Assembly (NCBI RefSeq): GCF_030409305.1
Contig: NZ_JAUFPQ010000020.1
Coordinates: 1-64,000, forward strand
Direction: 5' to 3'
DNA: 64,000 bases
Origin: Halomonas maura
Lineage (GTDB): Bacteria > Pseudomonadota > Gammaproteobacteria > Pseudomonadales > Halomonadaceae
Below, piece after piece: positions 42,976-51,000 of this stretch. The position numbers were made by a program, and so were the translations under genes. Position 1 is the stretch's first letter, and every line of letters starts with the position of its first letter. The notes under the pieces were generated by a model. It saw nothing but the letters and a program-made list of their open reading frames with translations. It was not told where the DNA came from and did not search any database.

Positions 42976-44487
42976 TCAGCGCAGGCAGGGGTCGTCCAGC
43001 GGGACCTGGCGGGGGCGCAGGCGTCGCGACAGGGCATCCACGGCGATGTTGAGCCCGGCGGTGACCAGCAGCAGGAAGAAGGCCACGTCGAACATCAGGT
43101 ACTGGAAGTTCTCGTCGATGTAGTAGCCGAGTGTCGCCACCCCCAGCATGCCGAGGATCGCCGTCTCGCGCAGGATCACCTCGGCGCGGTAGTAGAGCAG
43201 CGCCAGCAGCCCCGGGTAGATGCGCGGCAGCAGCTCGTAGGCATAGCGGCCGGTGGCGGACAGTCCCGGCATCCCGGGGGCCAGGGCGTCGGCATGGCGG
43301 GCGGCGAGGAAGGCGATCAGCGCGCCGTTGTGCAGTGACAGCGCCAGCCAGGCGGGCAGCAGCGACGGCCCGAGCAGCAGCAGGAAGACGAAGGCCAGCA
43401 TCAGTTCGGGGGTCGAGCGCAGCAGGATCAGCAGGCCGCGACCGGCCAGCCGCGAGGGCCCGCAACCGAAGTGGCGGCTGGCCAGGGGCCACAGCGTGAG
43501 CGCCACCAGCAGGGCACCGACGGTGCCCAGCAGCCCCAGCAGCAGGGTATTGCCGATGGCCGGGGCGAGATCGGGGATGTGCGCCAGCCAGTCGGCCAGG
43601 CCGGCCCCGTCGCCCGCGCGCAGTGGCGCGGGCCACAGGTCCTGGCTGACGAAGCGCCACAGCAGTCCGCCGTCCACCGCCGGCCAGGGCCCGAGCAGGA
43701 AGGCGCCGCCCGCCAGCAGCAGCGGCACCAGGCGCCGGTGGCTCCACCAGGGCAGGGCGGCGATCAGCAGGTAGAAGCACCACAGCAGGGCCCCGGCCTC
43801 GGGGTAGCGCCCCTCGCGGAAGGCGGTCTCGAGCTGGAAGCCCAGCGTCGGCAGGCCGACGAAGCCGAGCAGCACGCTGGCGCGCAGGCCGCACTCGAAG
43901 CGGTAGCGGGTATAGGCGGCGAGCTGGGCCCAGGCCATCGGCAACTCGGTGTAGACGAGCCGCGAGAGGCGGCCGACCCCCGGGGGCAGGGCGTCCCGGG
44001 GCGCGCTCGGCGCCTGCTCGAGGATCTCGGCATAGACCTTGGCGAAGATGCCGGCGTAGGGAATGGCCAGGGCCAGCAGCGCGGTGAGTGCCGAGAGGCC
44101 GAACACCTGCAGGAACAGCAGCGCCCAGAACAGCTCGTGGATGGCGCGGACGAAGGCGCAGCCGGCGCGCACCAGGCGCGAGCGGGCGAACAGCAGCGCC
44201 AGCGGGATGCCCAGCACCACGCCGCCCAGGGTGCCCCACAGGGCCACCGCCACGGTCAGCCCCAACGCCGAGAGCGGCGACTCCACCGCGCCGAAGGCCG
44301 GCCAGGCCAGGCCCCGGGCCATGCGGGCCAGCTCGGTCCAGGGATCGCGGGTGATCACCGCCAGGTCGGCCAGCGGCAGCAGCAGCAGGGCCAGGGCGAC
44401 CAGGGTCAGGGTATGGCGGGCCAGGCGCGGCCCCGGGGCGCGCCCGGCGAGCCAGGCCGGCCGGGCGGGCGTGACGGCGTCGCTCAT
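42976..44487 (-). CDS. Fused PhnE-type ABC permease (putative selenate/phosphonate importer)
   Basis: Inner-membrane protein of 503 aa made of two PhnE-like permease halves (about 70-250 and 300-500), each with an EAA loop (RLVYTELPMAWAQLAAY and YAYELLPRIYPGLLAL). Single-chain fusions occur in the putative selenate-type transporters. It overlaps the ATPase by ATGA, and is last in the operon. Confidence 0.85.
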   Translation of the reverse strand: MSDAVTPARPAWLAGRAPGPRLARHTLTLVALALLLLPLADLAVITRDPWTELARMARGLAWPAFGAVESPLSALGLTVAVALWGTLGGVVLGIPLALLFARSRLVRAGCAFVRAIHELFWALLFLQVFGLSALTALLALAIPYAGIFAKVYAEILEQAPSAPRDALPPGVGRLSRLVYTELPMAWAQLAAYTRYRFECGLRASVLLGFVGLPTLGFQLETAFREGRYPEAGALLWCFYLLIAALPWWSHRRLVPLLLAGGAFLLGPWPAVDGGLLWRFVSQDLWPAPLRAGDGAGLADWLAHIPDLAPAIGNTLLLGLLGTVGALLVALTLWPLASRHFGCGPSRLAGRGLLILLRSTPELMLAFVFLLLLGPSLLPAWLALSLHNGALIAFLAARHADALAPGMPGLSATGRYAYELLPRIYPGLLALLYYRAEVILRETAILGMLGVATLGYYIDENFQYLMFDVAFFLLLVTAGLNIAVDALSRRLRPRQVPLDDPCLR

Positions 44488-45245
44488 GCCCTCCCCCGGG
44501 AGCAGGGCAGCGCCTCCGGGGCGGGCGCGGCCATCTCGGCGGGGTCGCCCGGGTCGGCCGCCGTGGTGGCCTCGGCGTCGGGATAGAGGGCGTCGAGATC
44601 GGCGAGGCTCAGCTCAGTGACCGGGGCGTCGATCACCAGCCGGCCGTCACGCAGCCCCCAGACCCGGTCGAAATGGGAGAGCGCCAGCTCGCGCTGGTGC
44701 AGGGCGACCACGCTGGTGGCATGGCGCGCCTCGATCAGCGTCAGCAGGCGCAGGGCCTGGTGGGGGTCGACGCTGGCCACCGGCTCGTCGCCGAGGAACA
44801 CCGGGCGCCGCTGGTAGAGGGCCCGGCCGATGGCCGTGCGCTGGCGCTGGCCACCGGACAGCCGACCCACCGGTCGACGCATCAGGCCCTCGAGACCGAG
44901 GATCGCGCAGAGCTCGGCGATCTCCCGCCAGGGCGTGCGCAGCGGGCGCACCAGGTTCCACAGGTTGGCCAGCGCCGAGTGCTCGGCCAGGCGGGCCATG
45001 TAGATGTTGTGGTAGACCGCGAGACCCGGCACCAGGCCGTGGTGCTGGGGACACCAGGCGGCCGCGTCGCCGAGGCGCTCGCGCAGGCCCGCCAGCAGGG
45101 TCGACTTGCCGGCCCCGCTGGGTCCCAGCAGGGCGACCCGCTCGCCGTGGTGCAACCGCAGGCGCAGACCCGGCAGCACGACCCGGTCGCCGTGGCCGAG
45201 ATCGGCGCCCTCCAGGGCGACCAGGCTATGGCGGGACTCGCCCAT
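44484..45245 (-). CDS. PhnC-type ABC ATP-binding protein
   Basis: Protein of 253 aa: Walker A GPSGAGKST (about 41-49), Q-loop CPQHHGLVPG, signature LSGGQRQRTAIGRAL, Walker B PVFLGDEPVASVD and switch His in VALHQRELAL. The C-terminal tail (about 225-253) is a variable, acidic and Ala/Pro-rich extension. Coupled by 1-bp overlap to the binding protein upstream. Confidence 0.87.
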   Translation of the reverse strand: MGESRHSLVALEGADLGHGDRVVLPGLRLRLHHGERVALLGPSGAGKSTLLAGLRERLGDAAAWCPQHHGLVPGLAVYHNIYMARLAEHSALANLWNLVRPLRTPWREIAELCAILGLEGLMRRPVGRLSGGQRQRTAIGRALYQRRPVFLGDEPVASVDPHQALRLLTLIEARHATSVVALHQRELALSHFDRVWGLRDGRLVIDAPVTELSLADLDALYPDAEATTAADPGDPAEMAAPAPEALPCSRGRA

Positions 45246-46099
45246 CAGCGCAGCAGGCCGAGGTCTTCCGCCACGTCCTCGATGGGGGCATACATGGCGT
45301 TGTCGGCGGGGATGAAGGCCGAGCGGGGGAAGCTCGCCAGCAGGTCCGGGTCGTCCATGTCCAGCAGGGCGCTGCGCACCGCCTCGGTGAAGCCTTCGCC
45401 GTAGCGCTCGTCGGCGTCGCCGCGCAGGGTCCACTGGTAATCCGGATAGGTCGGCGTGGACCAGATCACCTCGACCTTGTCGGTGTCGACGCGGCCGTCC
45501 TCCACGGCGGCCTCCCAGACCGAGTAGTTGACCGCGCCGAGCTCGTAGGTGCCGGCCTCGACCAGGGCGATGGTGCGCGAGTGGTCACCGGAGAAGCCGA
45601 CCCGGGAGAAGATCTCCTCGGGGGCCGCAGCGAAGCGCTGGCGCAGGAAGTGCTCGGGCATCAGCCGGCCGGAGGTCGAGGTCTTGGCGCCGAAGGTGAA
45701 GCTCTTGCCCTCGATGGCCGCGGGCAACTCGTCGGCGGGCTCCAGCTCGGTGGACCGATGGGCGATGACGTAGCTCTCGAATTCCGCGTCCTCCGCGCCC
45801 TGGGCCAGGGCCTGGGAACCCGGCACCAGGCGACGGGCCTGGACGCCAGAGAGGCCGCCGAACCAGGCGAGCTGGACCTGGTCGTTGCGGAAGGCGGTGA
45901 CCGCGGCGCCGTAGGACTTCACCGGCACGTATTCCACCTCGACGTCCAGCCGCATCTCGAGGTAGTCGGCGACCTTGGAGAAGCGCTCGACCAGGCGCGA
46001 CTGATCCTCGTCGGGGATGGCGGTGAAGCGGAAGGTGTCGGCGGCGACGCCCTGGGCGAACAGGGCGAGGGCGGCGGTGCAGGCGGCGATCCAGCGCAT
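45245..46099 (-). CDS. Putative selenate-type (PhnD-like) ABC binding protein
   Basis: Periplasmic protein of 284 aa with a signal peptide (1-20; ALALFAQGVAA). Signature patches FRFTAIPDEDQSRLVERFSK, YVPVKSYGAAVTAFRNDQVQ, WFGGLSGVQARRLVPGSQA and TFGAKTSTSGRLMPEHF match the putative selenate ABC transporter binding-protein family (PhnD-like). Real substrates could be selenate, phosphite or phosphonate. No selenium-use genes are seen in this window. Confidence 0.82.
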   Translation of the reverse strand: MRWIAACTAALALFAQGVAADTFRFTAIPDEDQSRLVERFSKVADYLEMRLDVEVEYVPVKSYGAAVTAFRNDQVQLAWFGGLSGVQARRLVPGSQALAQGAEDAEFESYVIAHRSTELEPADELPAAIEGKSFTFGAKTSTSGRLMPEHFLRQRFAAAPEEIFSRVGFSGDHSRTIALVEAGTYELGAVNYSVWEAAVEDGRVDTDKVEVIWSTPTYPDYQWTLRGDADERYGEGFTEAVRSALLDMDDPDLLASFPRSAFIPADNAMYAPIEDVAEDLGLLR

Positions 46100-46166
46100 C
46101 GGCGGGCTCCGGGAAAGGGGTGAGGCCGCTATTGTTGTGGCTAGCCGGCCCCTTGGCAAGCCGGGC

Positions 46167-46748
46167 TCAGGGCAGGGCGTCGTGGGACAGGCGCCTCAGC
46201 GGCAAGCGCGGGGCGGCGGTGATGCGCAGCCGGGCATCGGGGGCACAGATCGACAGGGTCCAGTCGGCCTCCTGCCACTGCCAGGCGAGGAGGCCGCCGC
46301 CGGGTCCGAGGCGGGCCAGGCGGGTGGCGAGCACCGCGGGCGGCGGCCGGCCGGCGAGGCACGCCAGCTTGAAGAGCGCCTCGTGGAGGGTCCAGGCGCG
46401 GTAGAAGGCCGCCGGCGGATCCCCGGCGGCGAGGATGGCCCGACGCACCTCGGGCTCGGGCAGTCGGGCGACCAGCGCCGCCAGGCGCCTGGCATGGCGG
46501 GCCCTGGCATGCTCCAGGTCGAGGCCGACGGGACAGTCGGCGAGCCCCGCCACGACCCGCTCGTCGCGATGGGAGAGGGCCGCGTGCAGCCCGGTGGGCA
46601 GGGCGGGGTGGCGTGGCGGCCCCGAGCCCCGCGGCGACCAGCCGTCCAGCGGACAGTCCAGGCCGCGGCGCCGCGCCAGGCGGCTGAGCAGCTCGCGTCC
46701 CCGCCGCGAGGGCGCGTCGCGGTCGCGACCGGGAGGCACCCGCGCCAT
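46167..46748 (-). CDS. 4'-phosphopantetheinyl transferase
   Basis: Protein of about 193 aa. The Sfp/AcpT-type motifs are visible: ALSHRDERVVAGLA, CPVGLDLEHARARH (metal-binding Asp and Glu), and FYRAWTLHEALFKLAC (the W-x-x-K/H-E-A-x-x-K motif, with His in place of Lys). It activates carrier proteins by attaching the pantetheine arm. It is the last gene of the aryl-polyene cluster, 32 bp after the ketoreductase stop. The ATG at 46748 is chosen; a GTG one codon upstream is possible. Confidence 0.72.
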   Translation of the reverse strand: MARVPPGRDRDAPSRRGRELLSRLARRRGLDCPLDGWSPRGSGPPRHPALPTGLHAALSHRDERVVAGLADCPVGLDLEHARARHARRLAALVARLPEPEVRRAILAAGDPPAAFYRAWTLHEALFKLACLAGRPPPAVLATRLARLGPGGGLLAWQWQEADWTLSICAPDARLRITAAPRLPLRRLSHDALP

Positions 46749-46780
46749 CACCAGGTCCAGCGTCGGCGCGGAGCAGGACC

Positions 46781-47506
46781 TCAGCACAGGCCGCCGTTGA
46801 CGCCGAACACCTGGCGGGTGATATAGCCCGCCTCGGCGGAGCACAGGAAGCTGACCAGGGCGGCGACCTCGTCGGCGGTGCCGGCGCGGCGCATGGGGAT
46901 CTGGCCGAGGGTCGCCGCATCCAGCTGGTCTTCCGCCATCTCTGTGTCGATCAGTCCGGGGGCCACGCAGTTCACGGTGATCCCGCGGCTGGCCAGTTCC
47001 ACGGCCAGGGCCTTGGCCGCGCCGATCAGGCCGGCCTTGGCGGCGCTGTAGTTGACCTGGCCACGGTTGCCCATCAGTCCCGAGACCGACGACATCACCA
47101 CGATGCGGCCCGGAGCCCGGCGCCGCACCAGCGGCAGGACCAGCGGCTTGACCACGTTGTGGAAGCCGTCGAGGTGGGTGTGCAGCACGTTGTCCCAGGC
47201 CTCGTCGCTCATGGCCGCGAAGGTGGCGTCGGCGGTGATCCCGGCGTTGCACACCACGCCGTAGTAGGCGCCGTGGGCCGTGACGTCGTCCTCCAGGACG
47301 CGGCGCGCGCTCTCGCGGTCGGTGACGTCGAAGCACAGCAGGCGGGCGTGGCCGCCCGCCCGGCGGACCTGCGCCACCACGGCCTCGGCGTCGGCCGAGG
47401 GGCGGCGGGCGTGCACCACCACATCGAAGCCGTCGCGGGCCAGGCGCAGGGCGATGGCGCGGCCGATGCCGCGGCTGGAGCCGGTGATCAGGATGCTGTC
47501 GTTCAT
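46781..47506 (-). CDS. apeQ: 3-oxoacyl-ACP reductase (ApeQ-type, FabG-like)
   Basis: SDR enzyme of 241 aa. Cofactor motif TGSSRGIG at 8-15, NAG at about 87, catalytic Ser in VVMSSVSGLMG and Tyr/Lys in NYSAAKAGL. In aryl-polyene synthesis it reduces each beta-keto group on the carrier protein with NADPH. It follows the hotdog dehydratase by 9 bp. Confidence 0.85.
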   Translation of the reverse strand: MNDSILITGSSRGIGRAIALRLARDGFDVVVHARRPSADAEAVVAQVRRAGGHARLLCFDVTDRESARRVLEDDVTAHGAYYGVVCNAGITADATFAAMSDEAWDNVLHTHLDGFHNVVKPLVLPLVRRRAPGRIVVMSSVSGLMGNRGQVNYSAAKAGLIGAAKALAVELASRGITVNCVAPGLIDTEMAEDQLDAATLGQIPMRRAGTADEVAALVSFLCSAEAGYITRQVFGVNGGLC

Positions 47507-47515
47507 GGCGTCTCG

Positions 47516-47974
47516 TCAGGCGGGGGAGGCCCCGCGTCGATGGGGTTCGAAGACCTGCAGCCGGCCCTCGGCCAGCGGCTCGCCGCCGGAGGCCAGCACG
47601 CGGCCGTGGAACTCGGCCAGGCCATTGTCGGCCCGGAAGTCGAGGTTCACCTCGACCCGGACCCGGCGTCCCAGGGCGAAGTGGCCCACCGGGCAACAAT
47701 AGCGCCGGCTGCCCACCAGGAAGCCGACCGCCGGGGCCTCGCCGCGGCGCGCCGCCTCGACGCCGGCCCAGGCCGCGACGGCCTGGGCCAGCCATTCGAG
47801 GCCCACCCAGCCGGGGATGCCCCGGGGCGTGGCGAAGGGATCGTCGGGGCCGGGGCGGGTCTCGGCGGCGAGGAAGCCGTCGTCCAGCGCCACCAGCCGC
47901 TCGAGCAGGCACATGGCCTGGCGGTGGGGCACGTAGGGCGCGATGGGGCAGGGCAGGTCGGGCAGGTCGGGCAT
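47516..47974 (-). CDS. apeP: Hotdog dehydratase (ApeP-like)
   Basis: Protein of 152 aa with the FabA/FabZ-like hotdog fold: an N-terminal PYVPHRQAMCLLERL (His in the PHR segment) and GWVGLEWLAQAVAAWAGVEA on the central helix. It removes water from 3-hydroxyacyl-ACP, with a partner (ApeI domain in the ligase fusion). It lies 1 bp after the KS stop. Confidence 0.82.
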   Translation of the reverse strand: MPDLPDLPCPIAPYVPHRQAMCLLERLVALDDGFLAAETRPGPDDPFATPRGIPGWVGLEWLAQAVAAWAGVEAARRGEAPAVGFLVGSRRYCCPVGHFALGRRVRVEVNLDFRADNGLAEFHGRVLASGGEPLAEGRLQVFEPHRRGASPA

Positions 47975-47975
47975 G

Positions 47976-49163
47976 TCAGTCGTGGCGTCCCAGCAGCAGG
48001 GCGGCGTTGTTGCCGCCGAAGGCGAACGAGTTGCTCAGCGCCAGGCGCGGCCTGGCGGCGGCGCTAGAGGTCACCAGCGGCAGCGCGGGCAGGTCGGGAT
48101 CGTAGTGACCGTCGTAGACGTGGCGCGGCAGGAAGCCGGCGTCGAGGGCCAGCCAGCAGAAGGCCGCCTCCAGGGCCCCGGCGGCGCCCAGGGTATGGCC
48201 GGTGAGGGCCTTGGTCGAGCTGCAGGGCGGCGGGGCGGCGAACAGCGCGGCGATGGCCGCCGCTTCCATGCGGTCGTTGTGAGGGGTGCCGGTGCCGTGG
48301 AGGTTGAGGTAGTCGACCTCCTCGGGGCGCCGCCCGGCCTGCTCCAGCGCCTCGCGCATGGCCGCCAGGGCGCCGCTGCCGTCGGGCCGCGGCGCCGACA
48401 CATGATAGGCATCGGCGCTCTCCCCGATGCCCTCGAGCTGGATGCCGCCCGCGGTGGCCTCGACCACGAACAGGGTCGCCGCCTCGCCCAGGTTGATGCC
48501 GTCGCGGTGGCGCGAGAAGGGCTCGCAGGGCCGTTCGCTGATGGCCTCGAGGCTGGCGAAGCCGTTGACGGTGAGCCGGCACAGGCTGTCGGCGCCCCCG
48601 GCGATCACCGCGTCGCACTCGCCGGCGAGCAGCAGCCGGCGGGCACTGGCCAGGGCCCGGGCCCCGGAGCTGCAGGCGGTGGAGAGGGCGTAGGCCGGCC
48701 CGGCCAGGCCCAGCCGGTCGGCGACGAAGCGGGCCGGCGCGCCCAGCTCCTGCTGGGCATAGCGGAAGCCGTCGGGCAGCGGCCCCTGGCCCGCCCGGGC
48801 CAGGGCCTGCTCGGTCTCGGCGATGCCGGAGGTGCTGGTGCCGATCACCACCCCGATGCGTGCCGGATCATGGCTGGCGAGCACCCGGTGCAGCGGCGCC
48901 GCGAGGCGTTCCAGGGCGGCGGCCAGCAGGCGATTGTTGCGGCTGCGGTGGGCCGCCGGCCAGTCGTCCGTCGCCGGGAGGGGGACCGTGACGCGGCCCA
49001 GCGGCAGCGGCCGGCCGGGAGTGTAGGCGTCGTCGGTGGTCAGCCCTCGGCGCCCCTCGGCCAGCGCCTCGCGGAGCTCGGCGAGGCCGCTGCCCAGGCT
49101 GCAGACGATGGCCGGCGGCGACAGCCGACAGGGCTGCCGTGGCGGGCAGGGACGTGGGCTCAT
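47976..49163 (-). CDS. apeO: Beta-ketoacyl-ACP synthase (ApeO-like)
   Basis: KS of 395 aa with a complete Cys-His-His set: Cys in STACSSGARAL (about 164), His in LNLHGTGTPHND (about 291) and His in KALTGHTLGAAG (about 325). It is the main elongating KS; its partner is the chain-length factor at 59749. It overlaps the DUF3261 gene by 4 bp. Confidence 0.87.
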   Translation of the reverse strand: MSPRPCPPRQPCRLSPPAIVCSLGSGLAELREALAEGRRGLTTDDAYTPGRPLPLGRVTVPLPATDDWPAAHRSRNNRLLAAALERLAAPLHRVLASHDPARIGVVIGTSTSGIAETEQALARAGQGPLPDGFRYAQQELGAPARFVADRLGLAGPAYALSTACSSGARALASARRLLLAGECDAVIAGGADSLCRLTVNGFASLEAISERPCEPFSRHRDGINLGEAATLFVVEATAGGIQLEGIGESADAYHVSAPRPDGSGALAAMREALEQAGRRPEEVDYLNLHGTGTPHNDRMEAAAIAALFAAPPPCSSTKALTGHTLGAAGALEAAFCWLALDAGFLPRHVYDGHYDPDLPALPLVTSSAAARPRLALSNSFAFGGNNAALLLGRHD

Positions 49164-49741
49164 GGCGGGTCTTCCTTCAGGGGGGCGATGGTCAGACGGT
49201 ACTCACCCTGGCGGTCATCCAGCAAGACCCGCTGCGGGCTCCCGAGCCGGGGATCGGCCGGGCGGATGCGCGCGACCAGGCTGCCGCGATGGCGGATCTC
49301 GCGGCTGTCGCCGACCCGCGCCACCGACCAGGGCGTCCCGGCGAAGGCCTGCCGCAGGGCCTCCAGGGGCCACAGGCACCATTCCAGGCGGGCGGCCAGC
49401 CAGTCGGCCGGGACCGGCAGCGGGGCCTCCCCGGGGACGGCGGCGTCGCCGCTCTCGTAGCGGCTGCCGCGGGCATCCCGGACCAGGGTGGCCAGGCGCT
49501 GGCCGTAGGGGGTGAGCAGCACGGCGCGCAGGCGGTCTGCCTCCAGGCTGACCACCATGATCAGCGTCCGGGCCTGCTGCGGACTGGCGTCGGGGGTCAG
49601 GGTCAGGCGTCGCTGGACCGGTCCCATGGCCGGCATCGCCGCCAGCGCCGGCGAGGGCGGCGGGGCCGGCCGCAGCGCGGCGCAGCCGCCCAGCTGCAGG
49701 GTCAGCAGCAGCGCCGGCAGCAGGCTCGACAGCGCCCTCAC
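49160..49741 (-). CDS. DUF3261 lipoprotein (aryl-polyene cluster)
   Basis: Lipoprotein of 193 aa with the lipobox LGGC at about 17-20. Mature part has RTLIMVVSLEADRLRAVLLT and LPYGQRLATLVRD-type strands of the DUF3261 family, which is tied to aryl-polyene clusters. It probably helps place the pigment in the outer membrane with LolA and MMPL. It is coupled by 4-bp overlaps on both sides. Confidence 0.82.
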   Translation of the reverse strand: MRALSSLLPALLLTLQLGGCAALRPAPPPSPALAAMPAMGPVQRRLTLTPDASPQQARTLIMVVSLEADRLRAVLLTPYGQRLATLVRDARGSRYESGDAAVPGEAPLPVPADWLAARLEWCLWPLEALRQAFAGTPWSVARVGDSREIRHRGSLVARIRPADPRLGSPQRVLLDDRQGEYRLTIAPLKEDPP

Positions 49742-51000
49742 GGGCCCCCCCCGGGAGATGGCCGGTGAGCGCAGAGGCGGGCCAGGGCGGTCAGGCGGCG
49801 ATTCGGGGCCCGCACGAAGGGGTTGTCGTCATCCCAGGCATAGCCGGCCAGTACCGCGCTGATCTGCCGGCGCAGCGAGGCGGGCTGGCGGGGATGGAAG
49901 ATGATCGCCGGCAGGCGGCCGTCGTACCAGGCCTCGACGAAGGCCCGGAAGGTGGCGATGCCGCGGCGCAGCGGCGTCTCGAAGGCCGCCGCCCAGTCGA
50001 TCGCCTCGCCGTCCAGCCGACGGGCGACCAGGGGCGCGGCCAGCAGCGCCGAGCGCAGGGCGATGGTGACGCCCGAGGAGAACACCGGGTCGAGGAATTC
50101 CCCGGCATTGCCGAGCACGGCGTAGCCGGGGCCATGCAGGCGGCAGGCCGCGGCGGCATAGCCCTGGAGCTCGCCGAGCGGGCGGCGGCGCCGCGCGTCC
50201 CGCAGCAGGCCGCGCAGGCGGGGTTCGGCGTCCAGCAGCGCCTGCCAGCGCGCCTCGGGCGTGCCGCCGTGGCGGGCCAGGGCCGCGGGATCGCCGACCA
50301 CCCCCAGTGAGGCGCGGCCGCCGCTGAAGGGGATCAGCCAGTACCAGACGCCGGCTTCCCGGGGATGGATCGCGATGAGGATCTTGTCGCGGTCGAAGGC
50401 GGCGTCGCGGATGCCATCGTCGACATGGCTGAAGAGGGCCTGGCGCGGCGCCAGCCGGGGTGGCCGGGCGAGGCTCAGGGCGCGGGCGATCACCCGCCCG
50501 GGACCGCTGGCATCGAGCAGGAAGCGGGCCGTCAGGACCCGGGTGCGTCCGTGCTGGTCGACCCGGGTGAGGCGGGGGCGCCGGTGGTCCGGGTGGACCT
50601 CGGTGACCGTCACGCCGAATTCGACCTCGACGCCCTGCCCGCTGGCGGCGTGGATCAGCCGCTGGTCGAAGTCGGCGCGCTCGACCTGATAGGTGTGGCG
50701 CCAGCCGGGGCCCGGCTGGTCGCGGAAGTCGACGGTAGCCTCCCGCCCCCGCCAGGTGAAGGCGGCACCGTCCTTGACCTGGTAGCCGCCGCGCTGGACG
50801 CTGTCGAGCAGGCCGGCCCGCGAGAGGTCCTCCATGCACGCCGGCAGCAGGCTCTCGCCGAGGCAGAAGCGCGGGAAGTGGTCACGCTCCAGCACCCGTA
50901 CCCGGTAGCCGGCGCGGGCCAGCCAGGCGGCGGCCGCCGCACCGGCGGGGCCGGCGCCGATGATCAGCACGTCCGCGTCGGTGTCAGGGTGTCTCGACAT
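49738..51000 (-). CDS. FAD-dependent oxidoreductase (halogenase/reductase-like)
   Basis: Protein of 420 aa with an N-terminal FAD site (VLIIGAGPAGAAAAAWLA, residues about 10-27), LERDHFPRFCLGESLLP and a second patch AVLGNAGEFLDPVFSSGV (about 290-310). The pattern is of the geranylgeranyl-reductase/tryptophan-halogenase group; no WxWxIP halogenase motif was seen. It may modify the aryl head or saturate bonds. The ATG at 51000 follows GGGAG; the one at 51006 is less well spaced. Confidence 0.8.
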   Translation of the reverse strand: MSRHPDTDADVLIIGAGPAGAAAAAWLARAGYRVRVLERDHFPRFCLGESLLPACMEDLSRAGLLDSVQRGGYQVKDGAAFTWRGREATVDFRDQPGPGWRHTYQVERADFDQRLIHAASGQGVEVEFGVTVTEVHPDHRRPRLTRVDQHGRTRVLTARFLLDASGPGRVIARALSLARPPRLAPRQALFSHVDDGIRDAAFDRDKILIAIHPREAGVWYWLIPFSGGRASLGVVGDPAALARHGGTPEARWQALLDAEPRLRGLLRDARRRRPLGELQGYAAAACRLHGPGYAVLGNAGEFLDPVFSSGVTIALRSALLAAPLVARRLDGEAIDWAAAFETPLRRGIATFRAFVEAWYDGRLPAIIFHPRQPASLRRQISAVLAGYAWDDDNPFVRAPNRRLTALARLCAHRPSPGGGP

